From G963677445 sp963677445 (GTDB taxonomy: Bacteria > Bacteroidota > Ignavibacteria > Ignavibacteriales > Melioribacteraceae), in NCBI GenBank assembly GCA_963677445.2, contig CAXXGF010000034.1, positions 3,923 through 67,922 of the forward strand: a stretch of DNA of 64,000 bases, read 5' to 3'. The stretch's first letter is position 1, and the number at the start of each line of letters is the position of its first letter. Shown piece by piece: positions 1 through 9,051 of the stretch. The position numbers and the translations under genes are program-made. The notes under the pieces were generated by a model. It worked only from the letters and a program-made list of their open reading frames with translations, ran no database searches and was not told the origin of the DNA.

Positions 1-1508
1 TCGTTATTACAGGCAATCCCGGAACAGGTAAAACTACGGTAGCCCGCAAACTCGGGGAAATATTTAAAGCTATTGGTTTCCTCAGCAGCGGACAGGTTAA
101 TGAAGTGGATAAAAGCGGTATGGTAAGCCAGTATAAAGGCGAAACTCCCAAACTTGTTAATAAGCAGTGCGACAAGGCGATGGGAGGTATTTTATTCGTG
201 GATGAAGCTTATGCTCTCTCCCCTCCTTCAGATATCGGGCAAAAAGATGAACTCGGAGTTCAGGCAATTGAAGCTCTTATGAAGCGTATGGAAGATGACA
301 GGGGTAAATTTGTGACAATCGCCGCCGGGTATAAAGAAGAAATGGAAGGTTTTCTCGAAGCAAATCCCGGAATGAAAAGCCGTTTCGATTATTACCTGCA
401 TATTGAAGATTATAAACCGGATGAACTTTATAAAATATTTAACGTGGCATTCGCTAAAAAGAAAAAATATACTCTCTCCCCCGAAGCGGATGAAAAAATT
501 AAACTGGTGATTGAAGATATCTATAGCAGGCGTGATAAAAACTTCGCCAATGCCCGTGAAATGAGAAAGTTGTTTAATACGATAACCTCAAAAATGTCCG
601 ACAGAATATCAAATATTCCACAGAATGAACTCACAGATGAAATGTTCACCACAATTCTGCCCGAAGATATTCCCTTTGAAGGAGCAAAAACAAGATCAAT
701 TGATGATATTTTCGCGCAGCTCGATGAACTTATCGGACTCGATGGCATTAAGTCTGAATTGAGAGCCCTTACCAATTACCTGAGAGTTGAAAAGAAACGC
801 GCTGAACTTGGCGGTAAGGAAACCGCGGTTAATACACATTTTATTTTCACCGGTAATCCCGGAACGGGTAAAACAACCGTCGCGCGTATTGTCGCTGATA
901 TCCTTAAAGCGCTCGGTCTTCTTACAAAAGGACAGCTCGTTGAGGTTGACCGTTCAAATCTTGTCGCTTCTTATTCAGGCCAGACAAGTCCCAAGACAAA
1001 TAAAACAATTGACAACGCTATTGGCGGGGTGCTCTTTATCGATGAAGCCTATACTTTGTCGCGCGCCGGAGCTAATGATACTTTCGGTCGTGAAGCGATT
1101 GATACCCTTCTTAAGAGAGTTGAAGATGACCGGGGCAAGTTTGTTGCCATTGCCGCCGGCTATACAAATGAAATGAATGAATTTCTGGAAACTAATCCGG
1201 GACTTAAGAGCAGATTTACCAATGTAATTAACTTCGAAGATTATACTCCCGATGAAATGCTTCAGATATTTATGCTTTTTGTCAGGAAAAAGAAAATGAT
1301 CCTTGAGGATGGCGTAGGGGATCACCTTTACGAAAAATTCACCAGTATGTATCAAAACAGGGATAAAAACTTCGGGAACGCGCGCGATGTAAGAAATATC
1401 TTTGAAAAAGCGCTTAAAATGCAGAGCACCCGAATAGCCGGAATGCTCGACTCACCCGAATTTAATGAAGATGAACTGAACAAAATAAAAGTTGAGGATT
1501 TCGACTGA
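1..1508 (+). CDS. Tandem AAA+ ATPase of the CbxX/CfxQ (SpoVK-like) family, 5' end outside window
   Basis: The reading frame is open from base 3, so the gene begins upstream of the window. Two AAA+ modules are visible. The first has Walker A GNPGTGKTT at visible residues 4-12 and Walker B GGILFVDEAY near 61-70. The second has the same Walker A near residue 283 and GGVLFIDEAY near 341. Each is followed by the 'ED(D)RGKFV.IAAGY' and 'NPG.KSRF' blocks typical of CbxX/CfxQ and EccA-like ATPases. These ATPases remodel protein complexes; the substrate here is unknown. The stop overlaps the next start by one base (TGATG), so it is cotranscribed with the FHA and PP2C genes, which suggests a phospho-signalling role. 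Family call is firm; function is inferred. Confidence 0.9.
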   Translation, partial: VITGNPGTGKTTVARKLGEIFKAIGFLSSGQVNEVDKSGMVSQYKGETPKLVNKQCDKAMGGILFVDEAYALSPPSDIGQKDELGVQAIEALMKRMEDDRGKFVTIAAGYKEEMEGFLEANPGMKSRFDYYLHIEDYKPDELYKIFNVAFAKKKKYTLSPEADEKIKLVIEDIYSRRDKNFANAREMRKLFNTITSKMSDRISNIPQNELTDEMFTTILPEDIPFEGAKTRSIDDIFAQLDELIGLDGIKSELRALTNYLRVEKKRAELGGKETAVNTHFIFTGNPGTGKTTVARIVADILKALGLLTKGQLVEVDRSNLVASYSGQTSPKTNKTIDNAIGGVLFIDEAYTLSRAGANDTFGREAIDTLLKRVEDDRGKFVAIAAGYTNEMNEFLETNPGLKSRFTNVINFEDYTPDEMLQIFMLFVRKKKMILEDGVGDHLYEKFTSMYQNRDKNFGNARDVRNIFEKALKMQSTRIAGMLDSPEFNEDELNKIKVEDFD

Positions 1509-2086
1509 TGATCTGCGCGTTTTGTAAAAAAGAAATAGATGCCGATTCTTTCTACTGCGATCAGTGCGGTGAGGAAATTAAAATATGCCCCAAATGTGGC
1601 AAAGCCGGGAAAGGCAAAATTTGCACTTCCGATGGCACAAAACTTATCATGGCAAAGGATAAACAACCTGATGATGATGATAAAACAATTCCTGTAAAAC
1701 AGGAAGTTGCCACACCAAAACCACCCCCTCCCGGTGTGAAAAAGATCATTGATGACACTCCGCCTCCGAAACCGGGGGAAAAAGCTAATCCGGTTATCAC
1801 CCTTAGGAATAATGCGGTTAATATTAAATTTTCACCGAAACATGAAGATGTTGTCGGCAGAAAAAAAGGCAATTTCGCCCATCTCTTTGCACAGTATAAA
1901 CAAATCTCAGGTCAGCACGCGAAATTTATGTACAGTCCTGAAACAGGGTGGATGGTGGCTGATCTGGGCTCTTCCAACGGAACAAAATATAGAGATAAGA
2001 AACTTATTCCCAATAATCCTGTTAAATTGGAGAACGGGACTCATTTGCTGCTCGCGAATATTGAGTTTTTTATTGAAATTATTTAA
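1508..2086 (+). CDS. Zinc-ribbon / FHA-domain protein
   Basis: 192 residues. The N-terminus has paired CxxC knuckles (CAFC at 3-6, CDQC near 18-21, CPKC near 28-31) typical of double zinc ribbons. A proline-rich linker (about residues 60-95) follows, then a C-terminal forkhead-associated domain with the hallmarks VGRKKG, ISGQHA and DLGSSNGT (about residues 115-192). FHA domains bind phosphothreonine peptides. The start codon overlaps the stop of the AAA+ gene and a PP2C phosphatase starts 10 bases downstream, so this is probably the phospho-reader of a kinase/phosphatase-controlled module. The kinase is not in the window and may lie upstream. Cytoplasmic; no signal peptide or membrane segment. 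Confidence 0.9.
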   Translation: MICAFCKKEIDADSFYCDQCGEEIKICPKCGKAGKGKICTSDGTKLIMAKDKQPDDDDKTIPVKQEVATPKPPPPGVKKIIDDTPPPKPGEKANPVITLRNNAVNIKFSPKHEDVVGRKKGNFAHLFAQYKQISGQHAKFMYSPETGWMVADLGSSNGTKYRDKKLIPNNPVKLENGTHLLLANIEFFIEII

Positions 2087-2095
2087 GGTTGATTC

Positions 2096-2851
2096 ATGAA
2101 AATATTAGTTGCCGCCGAAAGTGATGTCGGCCTGGTCAGAGGCCGAAATGAAGATATGATCCTTGTGGATACCGACCTGATCAGAGATGGTAAAAACAGC
2201 TACCTCTTTGAAGCGGGTGAAACTCATGATTCTTTTGTTATGTCTGTTTCTGATGGCATGGGGGGACATAATGCCGGCGATTTTGCCAGTGAATATATAC
2301 TTACCGAGTTTGCCAAACGTTTTCATCAGATGGAAGATGTTCTGGATGAACAACAGTTGCGGGATTATATGACCCTCACTATTTCCAATATTCATAATGA
2401 ACTTAATCAGATGGGAAAGGAATATCCTGAAAAACGTAATATGGGCGCTACCATTATTGTTTTTCTCTATTATCATGGGAAATTCTATTTCGCTCTTGCC
2501 GGCGACAGCAGGCTTTACCGTTTTAGAAGAGGTATACTCAAGCAGATATCCCGCGATCATACACTTGCCGAAATGAATAACCTCGACCGTTCCTCGAGCC
2601 ATGTTCTCCTTAACGCTGTCGGCGGGGGTGAGGAAGTTTACCTCGACTTTTTTGATATTACCGATAACGTTATGCCCGATGATATATTCCTCCTCTGCAG
2701 CGACGGACTCACCGATATGGCAGCCGATGAAAAAATTGAGGAAACTATCGACAGCCTCGATGAATTCGATACCGGATCCCTCGTAAAACTTGCCCATAAC
2801 GGCGGCGGAAAAGACAACGTCTCAGTTATTCTTGCCCGTATAACTGAATAA
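2096..2851 (+). CDS. PP2C-family serine/threonine protein phosphatase (Stp1/PrpC-like)
   Basis: 251 residues, the usual size of a stand-alone bacterial PP2C. Metal-binding and catalytic blocks are in the right order: GLVRGRNEDM (about 12-21), VSDGMGGHNAGDFA (about 51-64), GDSRLYR (about 137-143), QISRDHTLAEM, LLCSDGLTDM and GGGKDNVSVIL near the C-terminus. It dephosphorylates Ser/Thr residues, presumably on partners recognised by the adjacent FHA protein. AAGG precedes the ATG by 7 bases. It is the last gene of the AAA+/FHA/PP2C operon, closed by the hairpin at 2885-2913. Confidence 0.95.
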   Translation: MKILVAAESDVGLVRGRNEDMILVDTDLIRDGKNSYLFEAGETHDSFVMSVSDGMGGHNAGDFASEYILTEFAKRFHQMEDVLDEQQLRDYMTLTISNIHNELNQMGKEYPEKRNMGATIIVFLYYHGKFYFALAGDSRLYRFRRGILKQISRDHTLAEMNNLDRSSSHVLLNAVGGGEEVYLDFFDITDNVMPDDIFLLCSDGLTDMAADEKIEETIDSLDEFDTGSLVKLAHNGGGKDNVSVILARITE

Positions 2852-2884
2852 TAAACCGAAACATAATATAAAATTCGCCCGTAG

Positions 2885-2913
2885 GGGCAACCCTCGTGGT
2901 TGCCCTTTTTTTT
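2885..2913 (+). terminator. Rho-independent terminator after the PP2C gene
   Basis: An 8-bp perfect stem GGGCAACC / GGTTGCCC with loop CTCGT is followed directly by eight T. It lies 33 bases after the PP2C stop, on the same strand. Confidence 0.9.
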
Positions 2914-2941
2914 GTTTGTCCTCCGTATGGCTGCCCCTTTT

Positions 2942-3040
2942 GCCACAAGCTGCGGAGGTGTTCCAACTGTAAAACTACTGATCCCTGAAAGTGAAGCTGA
3001 ATATGCCGCCCCTATTGTGGAAAACTACCTGAAAGAATAA
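2942..3040 (+). pseudogene. Short coding relic, DUF2007-like C-terminus
   Basis: One open frame ends at TAA 3038-3040 and reads ATSCGGVPTV, KLLIPESEAEYAAPIVENYL, KE. The VPxVxLxxPxxxAxxAxxI spacing resembles the C-terminal end of small DUF2007 (putative signal-transducing) proteins. No matching N-terminal part or start was found upstream. Probably a gene remnant; the family assignment is a guess. Confidence 0.25.
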
Positions 3041-3107
3041 TTTGCAAATCACAGGTATATGTCTGTTCTTAATCCAACCTTGCGATATATCCACATTATT
3101 TTTTTGT

Positions 3108-3473
3108 GAGCGGTTCAAAAACTACCTCGCCCAAATCAAAAGACTCAGAACTGCTTTACCGAAAAAAATACTCACCCATTACAGCGAGTTTGAACGAAGG
3201 GAAGAACTGGAATAATTCTTTCGTAGTAGTAGTAGTAAAACTATCACCCGAAGACCTAAGCCTGCTAAAGAATTCCGCACAGAAGATCATGAATCAATAG
3301 GAATGATTGGCTGCCCGATAAATGAGGGCAGCGATGTCAGGAATGCCCACCTTCTTCTCTCCGATATGAACAGCACAAATACCCGGCAGGTTATAAAAGC
3401 TAATCTCCCCTGCCGGCTGAAATCACCGGCAGGCAATTACAAATTTTTCAATTATCAGAGTTTAATCAGATAA
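3108..3473 (+). pseudogene. Degenerate ORF with one in-frame stop
   Basis: A single frame reads a basic, helix-like segment (about 35 codons, ending REELE), then one TAA at 3213-3215, then another 85 codons ending QSLIR and TAA 3471-3473. The composition looks protein-like on both sides of the stop, which suggests a decayed gene of at least 120 codons. No clear start and no recognised family. Its 3' end overlaps the opposite-strand 65-residue gene by 19 bases. Confidence 0.3.
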
Positions 3474-3652
3474 TCCTTATACTGCTGTTCTCCTTTTTTA
3501 AAACGCAGATAAAAATCATTATTATTCGCGGCGGGATTTCTGGTCGTTGCCCTGACCAGCTCTTTCTGATATCCCAACTCTTCATACTTTTCGATCAACA
3601 AACTGAAAAACCGGTTTACCATTTCTTCAGCTTTTTCCAGTGTCATTCTCAT
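3455..3652 (-). CDS. Small hypothetical protein, 65 residues
   Basis: Starts at ATG (complement 3650-3652) with AGGAAGG two bases upstream; a second ATG follows two codons later with better spacing. The protein is helical and charged (TLEKAEEMVNRFF) and ends with RATTRNPAANNNDFYLRFKK and a lysine-rich tail. No domain is recognised. The strong ribosome-binding site and even amino-acid composition support a real gene. Nothing nearby suggests a role. Confidence 0.55.
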   Translation of the reverse strand: MRMTLEKAEEMVNRFFSLLIEKYEELGYQKELVRATTRNPAANNNDFYLRFKKGEQQYKDYLIKL

Positions 3653-4811
3653 AACCTTCCTGCATTATTCTACAAAAACCATGATACGAAATCACCGGAG
3701 TATCTTTTGTCTTAACTAACCAATACTCCTGAACTTAGTAAAAAAAAGTAAATGTGTTTGTGATTTGGCTCCCTTCCATGTTTTTTGTTTAATCCTGTAA
3801 GACAATCTTTGCTCATTGTCACATTCTTCTTTCTCTATTCAGACGTTTATACAACCATATAGTTAGCCTTTGTTCCAAAAATTTCAGGTCATTTTTTTAT
3901 ACCCCATAATAATAAACCGGCAAAACCAGAAGTGAAAAGCGGTTAGTGGAGAGTGAAGAGTAAAAAAGCAGCAATTCTTCTTTAAGATAACTTCAAAATC
4001 TCCAGGAAGTCCCGCAAGGGACAACAGATAATAGCCCCACAATTCATTGTGGAGAAAAAAGTTAGGAAGAAAATCAAGAGTCCCGCAAGGGATTCTCCGC
4101 GGCGAACAGGCTGACAGAATTCCCCGGTAAATTGCTGGTCAAATAATATTTTGTCTTTTTGCACAAGATTTAACTGCTAACGGAATTATCGTAATCCCCA
4201 ACCTTAAGAAAAAGGAACAGCCTCACCACCGTCACCCAACCCGGTCATCATACTCTTACTCATACTCTGATTCTTTAATACCGATACCGATACCGATACC
4301 GATACCGATACCGATACCGATACCGATACCGATACCGATACCGATACCGAAAAATAATCATGTTATACTTATGGTTCAGACATTTTTTTCGCCTAAAACT
4401 GTTGTGACTTTTCCACCGGTTGAATTAGGTTTACTACCTCTGGTTTGTCACTTTACCACTAAGGAGCCCCAATTCGGGAAAATATCTAATTTCAAATTTG
4501 GCAGCAACAATAATAGATTTAATAACCTTTTGAAAACTCTTCAATATTGAAAGATCGAAATCCGCTTAATCAGAGATATCTGCGGTCCTCTTTTAATTAT
4601 TCATTGTTCATTATTAATTATTAATTGATATTGTTTGACCTTTTATAGAAATTGACTACTATTAGTATTACATTCCAAATTCTGATAAAAAATTTGTCCT
4701 GCTATATTTAAGTCCCTGCCCTCATTCCTGATCAATTGTTAATTGAATTTTAATTCTTTAATTTAACCGGAAAGAAGATCAAATATTGCTAAAATAAAAT
4801 GGAATAATTAT
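3653..4811. other. Gene-free stretch of repeats
   Basis: No gene seen. It holds, in order: AT-rich sequence; a short palindromic repeat copy (CCGGCAAAACCAG, 3911-3932); a block of GTCCCGCAAGGGAC palindromes with CCCCACAATTCATTGTGG (about 4009-4125) that matches the interior of the MITE-like elements at 15646 and 57938; a degenerate copy of the TTTTGCGTAGAATTT repeat (about 4157-4184); a hexamer tandem array (4278-4350); and AT-rich sequence that probably carries the promoter of the tautomerase gene. Confidence 0.6.
4278..4350. repeat. Tandem hexanucleotide array (ATACCG)12
   Basis: 73 bp made of twelve perfect ATACCG units plus one extra base. Intergenic, between two repeat blocks, about 460 bp upstream of the tautomerase gene. 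Perfect arrays of this kind change length by strand slippage. Confidence 0.95.
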
Positions 4812-5009
4812 ATGCCGGTAATCAGAATTGACATTGGGAAACACTCTGCCACAGCGGAAATAAAAGTAGAATTAATCGAAAAACTAACCCGGACCGCATC
4901 GGAAGTAACAAAAATTCCAGCCGATGTTTTTTCGGTAATTATCTATGAACATGAAGACAATAACTACGGCGTGGGAGGCAAAACTCTGGATAAAGTCAGA
5001 AAACAATAA
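4812..5009 (+). CDS. 4-oxalocrotonate tautomerase-like protein
   Basis: 65 residues, the size of the 4-OT family. After Met removal the N-terminal proline (MPVIRID) is the expected catalytic base. The fold pattern is visible: beta strand 2-8, helix about 14-33, strand SVIIYE (about 41-46) and a C-terminal hairpin with NNYGVGGKTL. Such enzymes tautomerise keto/enol acids; the natural substrate cannot be told from sequence. Only a weak GGA lies before the ATG. The DUF5984-like gene starts 34 bases downstream and may be cotranscribed. Confidence 0.85.
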   Translation: MPVIRIDIGKHSATAEIKVELIEKLTRTASEVTKIPADVFSVIIYEHEDNNYGVGGKTLDKVRKQ

Positions 5010-5043
5010 CTCAGGAAAAAATTAACAACTTTAGGGAATGGTA

Positions 5044-5844
5044 ATGATAAACTTCAGACTTAAAAACATTGACGAAGTAATCCCCTTCGGGGAAGAACCC
5101 GATTTAATCATGAACTGGTACGCGCTTTCAGATGGAGAACTATGGCTCGATTTCGGGGGAACGAAGCTCTTTGAATTCAGCGACCAGGCTAAGAATCATT
5201 TTAAGGACATTGACTCCGGGTACAATAATTATTACATCGCGCAATTCCTTGAGGATTTTTCCGGAATTTTCGGCTATATCAGCCAGAGTATCCCTGAGAG
5301 GTTTTATAAAATGACTGATAACTTAGACCAATTTTTCGACCAGGTGGAAACAGCTCTCGATACTATTGAATCAGATGAGGATGGATCCGAACAAGTATTA
5401 TTTGATCTTTTTAAGGACGTTACCTCATGGGTTAGGAACCGTTTTCTCTGTTCAGAACACATCACTGGCGGACCTGAAATATATTTTTTCAGATTTAAAG
5501 ATAAAATGAGGATTGTCTGGATAACTGACCAGAAATTTAATGATAAAATGGAATTATGGAAAGCGCCAAACGGCCATTTCGAAATGGAATATTCTTTATT
5601 TGTTGACAAAGTTAAAGAATTTGGCGAACGCTTTTTTAAAGATATGATGGAACAGATACAAAACGGATTGGAGGAAGACCAGGGAGATCTTGATCTGGAT
5701 GAGGCCAGCTTGCTCGAAGAACACAGCGAACGGCTGCGGGAATTCCGGGAAGAACTGAAATTATTGAAAAATCCCCCCGAAGATGAAACAGACTGGAACG
5801 ATCTTGAGAATTTATACGACCAAATGAAAAAAGAAATCCGGTAA
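5044..5844 (+). CDS. DUF5984-like hypothetical protein
   Basis: 266 residues from the second ATG. I prefer 5044 over the ATG at 5038 because AGGGA (5033-5037) abuts the first ATG but lies six bases before the second. The N-terminal part (LIMNWYALSDGELWLDFG, then YNNYYIAQFLEDF) resembles DUF5984 proteins of unknown function. The C-terminal 60 residues are acidic and helical and may form a coiled coil. No signal peptide or membrane segment. Cytoplasmic. Family assignment is from memory of the motif. Confidence 0.65.
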   Translation: MINFRLKNIDEVIPFGEEPDLIMNWYALSDGELWLDFGGTKLFEFSDQAKNHFKDIDSGYNNYYIAQFLEDFSGIFGYISQSIPERFYKMTDNLDQFFDQVETALDTIESDEDGSEQVLFDLFKDVTSWVRNRFLCSEHITGGPEIYFFRFKDKMRIVWITDQKFNDKMELWKAPNGHFEMEYSLFVDKVKEFGERFFKDMMEQIQNGLEEDQGDLDLDEASLLEEHSERLREFREELKLLKNPPEDETDWNDLENLYDQMKKEIR

Positions 5845-6105
5845 AACAGGCCCGCCCCCACAATAGATGCGGAGGGCAAACTTTCCGGCTTGCGCGCCGG
5901 GGAACGCCTGTCCCTTCCCGGGTAGAGACAGAACCGTATGCCTGCGCATCTAACGAAATGTGAGTTCACTACAGATAAACAAAGTCACTCACCCCCCGAT
6001 TATTATCCGAAAGAAATAACAATTCTTTGCAGGAAAATAATTATCTTAGCATATTATAAAAATAACTGACCAATGAATTTATTTTTGTCAATGAACAGGA
6101 AAACT
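5845..6105. other. Intergenic spacer
   Basis: Contains GC-rich short palindromic sequence (about 5850-5945) of the same style as other intergenic repeats here, then AT-rich sequence before pyrF. No gene or clear terminator. Confidence 0.4.
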
Positions 6106-6909
6106 ATGACAGCGCAGGAAAAACTGGCAGGCAGAATTTCACAAGGATATCATATATGCGTCGGGCTCGACACCGATATAAATAAAATACCTGAACACCT
6201 GAAAAACAGGGGAAATCCTGTTCTTGCTTTTAACAATGAAATAATCAGCGCGACTGCCGATTCTGCGGCGGCATATAAAATAAACTTCGCCTTTTATGAG
6301 AAAGATGGTTTGAAAGGAATTGAAAATCTCCTCGCAACAATAGATATGATACCTGATGATATCCTTATTATTGGTGACGCCAAAAGAGGAGATATCGGGA
6401 ATACTTCAAAAATGTATGCCGATGCAGTATTTAATACATTCGGATGTGATGCTGTAACCCTCCACCCTTATATGGGAATTGATTCTGTGGCGCCATTTAT
6501 TGATTTCAGTGATAAAATAAGTTTTGTGCTTGTCCTTACTTCAAATAAAAGCGCTGCCGATTTTGAAAAACTATCACTCGCCGAAGGTGAAAAACTTTTT
6601 GTCGAAGTGCTTAAAAAATCGAACTCGTGGAATGTTAATAATAATGTGGGAATTGTATTCGGAGCTACTAATCCGGAAGAACTTGCGGTATATTCACACC
6701 ACTTTAACGAAATGCCTGTTTTACTGCCGGGTGTCGGCGCCCAGCAGGGTGATCTGAGCAAAGTGCTGAAAATTTTCAAAGATCAAAAAAAAGAAAACTT
6801 CATCATTAATGTAAGCAGAGGACTTATTTATGCGGGAAAGGGTGAAGATTTTGCCGAATTTTCACAAAATGAATTAAATAAATACAATAATATTGTAAAA
6901 TCTGCCTGA
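6106..6909 (+). CDS. pyrF: Orotidine 5'-phosphate decarboxylase (type 2)
   Basis: Catalyses OMP to UMP, the last step of pyrimidine synthesis. I choose the ATG at 6106 (267 residues) because AGGA sits at proper distance before it, whereas in-frame ATGs at 6073 and 6091 have no ribosome-binding site. The substrate-binding VGLDTD (19-24), the catalytic DAKRGDIGNT (91-100, Lys93 with flanking aspartates), VLTSNKS, LLPGVGAQQGD and NVSRGLIYAG blocks are all present. Length and block spacing match the longer type 2 enzymes. It is a single gene; no other pyr gene is near. Intact. Confidence 0.93.
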   Translation: MTAQEKLAGRISQGYHICVGLDTDINKIPEHLKNRGNPVLAFNNEIISATADSAAAYKINFAFYEKDGLKGIENLLATIDMIPDDILIIGDAKRGDIGNTSKMYADAVFNTFGCDAVTLHPYMGIDSVAPFIDFSDKISFVLVLTSNKSAADFEKLSLAEGEKLFVEVLKKSNSWNVNNNVGIVFGATNPEELAVYSHHFNEMPVLLPGVGAQQGDLSKVLKIFKDQKKENFIINVSRGLIYAGKGEDFAEFSQNELNKYNNIVKSA

Positions 6910-7075
6910 ATTTTTAAATTTATCCTGATTAATTGTGGCATCTTAATTTTAATATAGATATTTTTTAAAAAAATATATAATGTGAGATTATGAAGAACAT
7001 GCGATATTTGTGTTATTATATTGAGAGGAGGCATCCGTTTATAAACTGAACGAGTAATCAAACAGGATAAATAAC

Positions 7076-8546
7076 GTGAAACTTAATGAAACTCACCTCT
7101 ATGAGGTTTGGAAAAACCAGCAGTTCACAGAAAGGTTAAAGACCGTTTCAGGAGAGGACATTGACGTCCTTAATGCAGGCACACATAATGAAGATATGGC
7201 GGGACCCGATTTCCTGAATGCAAAAATCAGGATTGGTATTCTCACTTATGTGGGGGATATAGAAATTGACTGCGAAATCAATGACTGGAAAGGGCATGGT
7301 CATAATATTGATGTAAAATATAATAGGGTCATCCTGCATCTTTCTTTCCGGAATAACCATAACCAGGCTTTTGTTTATACCAACGCGGGCCGTAAGGTTC
7401 CAACTATTACACTTTCCCGATTCCTTCCCGCTACATTCAACAGCCAGTTTGAACCTCCTCCTCCCAGGGATGTTTCAAATGTTAAACAATTATTACGCTG
7501 CCACGAGGCCAACGGACTTGTTAATGCCGTTACAAGAGAAAATTTCATTCTCAAACTCGGATTCCAGCGTTTTGAAAAAAAATGCAAAAAAAATGTATGA
7601 GCGGCTCAAAGAGTTAAAATACCTCCGCGATAATAGTATTCATGAACCGGTAATTGGTTATGACCGCAGGGAGGATTTTGATTTAATAAACTACTCTCAT
7701 GCCGATTTCCAGGATAAAGAGATCTGGCAGCAGCTTTTTTATGAATCGATATTTGAAGCGCTTGGTTACTCAAAAAATAAAAACATTATGCTCGAACTCG
7801 CTCATAACGCCGATATAAGTTTCATTAAATCTCTCGGGCATGATGATGAATTTCTCGAAAGGGTTGAATCCGCCCTGTTTCATATTAGCGGCCTTCTCAG
7901 CGAAAATCCCCAAACAAATGAAATTGATGATGAACAATATGTTTCGAAACTCCGTTCGCATTGGGATCACATAAAAAGAATATATAATGCCAAATATTTC
8001 GATGAAGACCAATGGCACTTTTTTAAACTGCGTCCCCAGAATTTCCCGACTGTCCGACTCGCAGGGGGCTCCCGTCTGCTTAAATCGATTATTTATGATG
8101 ATTTTATTAATGAGCTGATCAAAAAAATAGATGAAATTCGAAATCTTAATGTTCTGATAAATGTTCTTCGTTCTCTTATTATCATCAAATCAGAAGGTTT
8201 CTGGCGCACACATTATGTATTTAATAAACATTCTAATGGGGAAATTAAATATTTTGTCGGTGTTTCGCGCGCCGATGAAATGATTATAAATGTAGTTCTT
8301 CCCTTTTTCTCGGTTTATTTTGATGTTTTTGGTGAGCAGAATCTGTCGAAAAAACTTCTGAAGATATATGGCTATTTTAACCAGCGTTCCGAAAACAGAA
8401 TCGTTCATGATGTTGCTGTTAGTCTGAACATGGAGGATGAAACCAAAAAGACTGTTTTTCAGCAGGGAATGATAGAGCTCTTCCGATCATTCTGTTCAAA
8501 AAATAAATGCCTCGAATGTGAAATAGGAAAAATAGTTTTCGGTTAA
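7076..8546 (+). pseudogene. DUF2851 gene with a +1 frameshift
   Basis: Two overlapping frames together form one DUF2851 protein. The first starts at GTG 7076 (AGGA eight bases upstream) and covers about 170 residues (NAGTHNEDMAGPDF near residue 37). The second continues from about 7590 to the stop at 8544-8546 and ends with the family's Cys motif CSKNKCLECEIG. The join is at two runs of eight A (7575-7582 and 7586-7593). Removing one A restores a 489-residue frame, since the span is 490 codons plus one base. DUF2851 is common in Bacteroidota/Chlorobiota; function unknown. This may be a real lesion, an assembly error or slippage-corrected expression. Confidence 0.85.
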
Positions 8547-9051
8547 AAAAGACTTTGCGCTCCGCTGAATAAGCTGTAAAAGAGGGTAAAAGCATAAATG
8601 GAGGAATCACAATCCCCTGTTTAAGTTAGTGTCGGGCTATATTATCTTTTTCCCGGCAGGTAGTTTGGTTTTAAACCAGACGTACTTAAGATAAATGGGT
8701 TCCCCTGATAAATTCCGCATTGATGAAAATGCACTTCAGCCAGCCTGTTCTCTTATATTATAAACTGGCAGAGCCAGAATAAACAAGGTTATCGAGTTAC
8801 TCAAAGTAAGTCCTCCCCCGTCTCCAAAGAAAAACACTTTGGATCCACCCCCTCCAAAGGGGGATAAAAGACGTAATATCCCCCTTTGGAGGGGGTGGCC
8901 TCCGGTCGTCTTTTGCCGGAGGGCGGGGGAGGACTCACCTCGAGTAACCACAAAACCTTTAATTGGCAATAAAATTTTTTACTCGTTAGTAAAATTTTGC
9001 CTTTTTGCGTAGAATTTAACTCCTAACTGAATAATTAGTTTATAGCACAAA
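8547..9051. other. Intergenic repeat block
   Basis: Holds a short palindromic repeat (AACTGGCAGAGCCAG, 8760-8780), the long inverted repeat 8791-8949, and a TTTTGCGTAGAATTTAACTC copy (9003-9031) that runs into the S41 relic. No gene seen. Confidence 0.7.
8791..8949. repeat. Long imperfect inverted repeat
   Basis: The left arm starts TCGAGTTACTCAAAGTAAGT and continues with CCTCCCCCG, CCACCCCCTCCAAAGGGGGATA. The right arm is its imperfect reverse complement and ends ACTCACCTCGAGTAACC. Arms are about 75 bases, so transcripts would fold into a very long hairpin. A further left-arm-like copy (GTCCTCCCCCGTCTTCAAAG) is present at about 55651-55718. Confidence 0.8.

Noticed and set aside
2105..2797. 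230-residue reverse-strand frame opposite the PP2C gene
   Set aside because: It is the mirror of a strongly conserved phosphatase and its composition is not protein-like.
4430..4475. tRNA-like stretch on the minus strand (TTAGTGGTAAAG, AATTCAACC)
   Set aside because: No complementary acceptor stem or plausible anticodon arm can be formed around it.
5304..5969. 221-residue reverse-strand frame opposite the DUF5984-like gene
   Set aside because: Serine/arginine-rich mirror frame without motifs; the plus-strand gene explains the openness.
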